The notes under the pieces were generated by a model. The model was given only the letters and a program-made list of their open reading frames with translations, was not told the origin of the DNA and ran no database searches. A program made the position numbers and the translations under genes. A stretch of DNA of 64,000 nt from Synechococcus sp. WH 7803 (GTDB lineage: Bacteria > Cyanobacteriota > Cyanobacteriia > PCC-6307 > Cyanobiaceae), in contig CT971583.1 of assembly GCA_000063505.1 (NCBI GenBank), positions 248,001 through 312,000 on the forward strand. Reading direction: 5' to 3'. Of the stretch, positions 61,529 through 64,000 are shown in pieces (within the stretch, counting starts at the first letter, position 1; the number at the start of each line of letters is the position of its first letter).

Positions 61529-64000
61529 TCAGTTCAGAGTGTCCCGATCGGCGAGCTGACGCAGAGCTGCGATCTGCCAGTGACGGCAGAGGGCAGGGGA
61601 TGAGCGGTAGAACTGATCCCACGCACTGGCTTTGTGCTGGGCGTAATCGGCCTCCTTCAGGTCAGGATGCGTGGCATGCCAGCCCACGCGAACGGCATGG
61701 CCGATCACCACATCCAGAGCGATGTCGTCCTCAATCTGGATCTGGGGGTTGGCGGTGGCAAAAGCCATCAGTGAGAGCAGGCTTTCCGTGCACAGTTGCC
61801 GGTATTCGGGTGCGGTGATGCGGCTGAGGAGATGTTCAACCTGGATCGCAAAGTTGCGCTCACCGGGGGTTTTCTCCAGCAGGAGGGCGCTGGTCAGGCG
61901 ATTGCGGCGTTCGAGTTTGTCGCCAATCACCAGTCCCCGACAGTGGTGCAGAAGCGACCAGATGCCTGCGTAGAACTCCTTGGGCACCTGCTGGAGTGAG
62001 CCAAGACGGATGCGATGTTGGAGCCAGTCGCTGCCACCGGGACCGGTTTCAAGCGGTTCGGGCACCGTCCATTGCACCTGACCGCGCACGTGCAGCAACT
62101 CCCTTCGCTGCAAGGCGTCGCGGGCATGATCGACATCCGCCAGCACCGTGCGCAGCCGTTGGCCAAGGCGGTGCGGCGGCTCGTCACACACGGCCTCAAA
62201 GGCTTCGTCCTGGCTGAGTTGTCGTTCAGCAGCAAGCTCAGACGTGAGCAAAAGCATCAACTGTCCGAGCTGGAAGGTCAGAGAACCGCGGATCATGTCG
62301 GGTTCGCGCCTGGCGATCCCGTCGAGGGCCAGCAGGAGTTCCTGCTGCAGCATCCACTCGCGACCATCACTGCCGCAGGTTTGCTCGATCAGAGCTGCAA
62401 TCGCCTGGCTGGACACGGGGGTGCTCAGTCGTGAGGCCTTGGTGTAATTGCGTCCAACCACCACCTGCTTCTGCCGGCTGAGCAGGTCGATCAGTGCGTC
62501 GTCCAGCTGCGGGTGAATGAGTCCCATGGCGCCGGCGCAGCGACGGGCCACGTTCCAGTCCTCCTGCTGCAACCCGCGTCGGTAGATCTCCTCCAGCAGC
62601 GTTTTGATTTCTACCGGAGCTCCGTTAGGGCCGCTCAGGATCGCCGAGCTTCCCAGCTTGCGCGTGAGCAGTTCCAGCACTTCGGCCTGCTCGCGCAGGG
62701 AGTTGCTCGACCAGAGACGCCGTCGCAGCTCCTCCAACGATGTGTCGTCCAGCTCCTGTTCCTGAGCAGCGGTGAGATCACTCAGATCGGTCGAAGCCTT
62801 GAGCAGTTGCCTGGCATTGGCCGTGGGGGGCAGTTCAGAGGTCGCCAGTGCGTGATGAGGCAGTTCATGCCACTGGGCTCGGGCTGCCAGCGTTTCCAGG
62901 GTTGCGAACTCCACATGCACGTCTTCCACGCAACCACTGCAAAGACGCTCTGTGAGGGCGAGCAGATGGGTGTCTCCTCGCTCCAGCAAGGAGGCCTGCA
63001 CTGGAATCAAGAGCAGGGGTGAACCAGGTCCTTGCCAGTGCCTCTGCAGCAGATGCAGCTCGTTCACCACGCTGTCCACCAGATGTCTGGGGTCGTGGCT
63101 GAGATAAAACGTTCCCTCTTCAAGAACGGCGGGAAGAAAGGCCAGCTGCCGTTCACCCAACCGATAAAGCCTGGCACTGGCGGCAGTCTCAGGCCTTAAA
63201 GGTGGACAACCGCTCAGGCCAAGCGCCTCGTCAACGCCGACGGCGCTCAGGTGTTGACGCAGGGCATCGGAGCTCAGGATTTCGATCCCTGCAGTGTCTA
63301 AATCGCTAACCGGAAGCCCGAGCTCCTTCAGGCGCGAGGCCACGCTGGGGTCGTCGGGCGCCAAGCAGACCAGGACTGACTGCGCGCCTAGAACAGACGG
63401 CAGACGCCGGCCACAGGGATCGAGGTCTGCGGCCTCGATCAGCCCGTCCATCAGCATCTCCCCGAGCCAGGCCAGGCTCTGGGTCCAGAGCAGGGGGACA
63501 TTGTCATTGGCGACGCGTTTCTGGCTCCCGGGGCGCTGGCGTTCGCGTTCCACGGCTTCTGCGGGAACGAGGTAAAGCTCTGGGTAGAGCATCTGGCCGT
63601 TGCGTTCCACCCGAACGGCTTCCAGGCGATGGCGCCACTGTCTGGCGTCGTCCCAGCGCTCTTCAAAACAGGCGGTGATCAATTCATAAGCCAGGAACAG
63701 GGGCCATTCCGATTCCACTCCCTCAAACGTGGCGAGTTCATCGCATTCGTAGTGCAGGCGCGTGATGTCTTCCACCACGGTTTGGTGGCCATCGCGCCTG
63801 AAGCGCTTGTATCCGTAGAGGCCGCCCAGTTCCCGGCGGATGCGTCGGGCGGTGCGTTCAACAAGCTCAGGATCCTCGATCGCCCAGGCGGGATAGCCGA
63901 TCACCGACAAACAGGCGCTGTCCACCTCTTTGCTGGCGGATTCACGTGGGAGAAGCCCCTGCAGCGCTCGCCTTAAACGCACCACGGCTCCGGGAGGGAT
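61529..64000 (-). CDS. Phosphorylase kinase alpha-like / GH15 family protein (5' end outside window)
   Basis: The reading frame runs off the right edge; at least 824 residues are present (the sequence reads on as IPPGAV before the GTG at 63985). The visible part shows a helical toroid with GYPAWAIEDPELVERT, YKRFRRDGHQTV and SEWPLFLAYELITACF. These are features of the eukaryotic phosphorylase kinase alpha/beta subunit group related to GH15 glucoamylases. The long C-terminal part resembles the regulatory domain of that group. Cyanobacterial members may bind glucans or influence glycogen metabolism, but their function is not established. Confidence 0.72.
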   Translation of the reverse strand: MPPGAVVRLRRALQGLLPRESASKEVDSACLSVIGYPAWAIEDPELVERTARRIRRELGGLYGYKRFRRDGHQTVVEDITRLHYECDELATFEGVESEWPLFLAYELITACFEERWDDARQWRHRLEAVRVERNGQMLYPELYLVPAEAVERERQRPGSQKRVANDNVPLLWTQSLAWLGEMLMDGLIEAADLDPCGRRLPSVLGAQSVLVCLAPDDPSVASRLKELGLPVSDLDTAGIEILSSDALRQHLSAVGVDEALGLSGCPPLRPETAASARLYRLGERQLAFLPAVLEEGTFYLSHDPRHLVDSVVNELHLLQRHWQGPGSPLLLIPVQASLLERGDTHLLALTERLCSGCVEDVHVEFATLETLAARAQWHELPHHALATSELPPTANARQLLKASTDLSDLTAAQEQELDDTSLEELRRRLWSSNSLREQAEVLELLTRKLGSSAILSGPNGAPVEIKTLLEEIYRRGLQQEDWNVARRCAGAMGLIHPQLDDALIDLLSRQKQVVVGRNYTKASRLSTPVSSQAIAALIEQTCGSDGREWMLQQELLLALDGIARREPDMIRGSLTFQLGQLMLLLTSELAAERQLSQDEAFEAVCDEPPHRLGQRLRTVLADVDHARDALQRRELLHVRGQVQWTVPEPLETGPGGSDWLQHRIRLGSLQQVPKEFYAGIWSLLHHCRGLVIGDKLERRNRLTSALLLEKTPGERNFAIQVEHLLSRITAPEYRQLCTESLLSLMAFATANPQIQIEDDIALDVVIGHAVRVGWHATHPDLKEADYAQHKASAWDQFYRSSPALCRHWQIAALRQLADRDTLN

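Overview
This window is a gene-dense, GC-rich cyanobacterial chromosome segment, most likely from a marine picocyanobacterium of the Synechococcus/Cyanobium group. The clues are a compact psbE-psbF-psbL-psbJ operon next to ycf48 and a membrane rubredoxin, the divergent ndhC-ndhK-ndhJ operon, chlD, a carotenoid oxygenase, a photolyase set and very short or overlapping intergenic spaces. I see no insertion sequence, integrase, CRISPR array, rRNA or prophage. No gene-free stretch exceeds about 120 bases. One tRNA gene, with a CAT anticodon, is visible at 59045-59117.

Region 1 (1-15.9 kb) is an envelope-polysaccharide block. It opens with a translationally coupled operon of three glycosyltransferases and a sulfotransferase (1-3687). 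On the opposite strand kdsA is coupled to two tandem paralogous membrane proteins of unknown function. Then come a GT8-like glycosyltransferase with kdsB, the tRNA CCA-adding enzyme, a GT-C (PMT-like) glycosyltransferase, a second sulfotransferase, kdsC, a kdsD/kpsF isomerase and an O-antigen-ligase-like protein. Together kdsD, kdsA, kdsC and kdsB form a full route from ribulose 5-phosphate to CMP-KDO, so the cell probably makes a KDO-containing, possibly sulfated, surface glycan.

Region 2 (15.9-25.5 kb) holds pcrA, a two-domain oxidoreductase-SelD fusion, galE, hisS and a coupled UDP-glucose dehydrogenase / UDP-glucuronate epimerase pair. The sugar enzymes supply UDP-galactose, UDP-glucuronate and probably UDP-galacturonate to the glycan machinery.

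Region 3 (25.5-48.5 kb) is mostly photosynthetic and housekeeping core: psbJ/L/F/E with a clear terminator, ycf48, rubA, ndhC/K/J, yvcK, an Mla-like ATPase and MCE protein, chlD, folK, an ABC exporter, a NUDIX hydrolase, a full-length photolyase, a DegT aminotransferase with a cysteine-rich insert, a thioredoxin-like protein, a split photolyase-like gene pair, fabI, hisB, a carotenoid oxygenase, a SIMPL-domain protein and an MFS transporter.

Region 4 (48.4-53.3 kb) is the most intriguing. It is a four-gene, start-stop-coupled operon encoding a SABATH-type carboxyl methyltransferase, a leucine-dehydrogenase-like enzyme, a sarcosine/N-methyltryptophan-oxidase-like flavoenzyme and a BCCT transporter. 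Its substrate cannot be read from sequence, but it looks like a dedicated uptake and conversion pathway for an N-methylated amino compound.

Region 5 (53.4-64 kb) returns to core functions: rdgB, a phosphohexomutase, a Cas4/RecB-like nuclease with an RNase H fold, ygfZ, pyrE, a small exported protein, tRNA-CAT, a CNNM/CorC-type protein, a Gfo/Idh/MocA dehydrogenase and the 3' part of a phosphorylase-kinase-alpha-like / GH15 protein that runs off the right edge.
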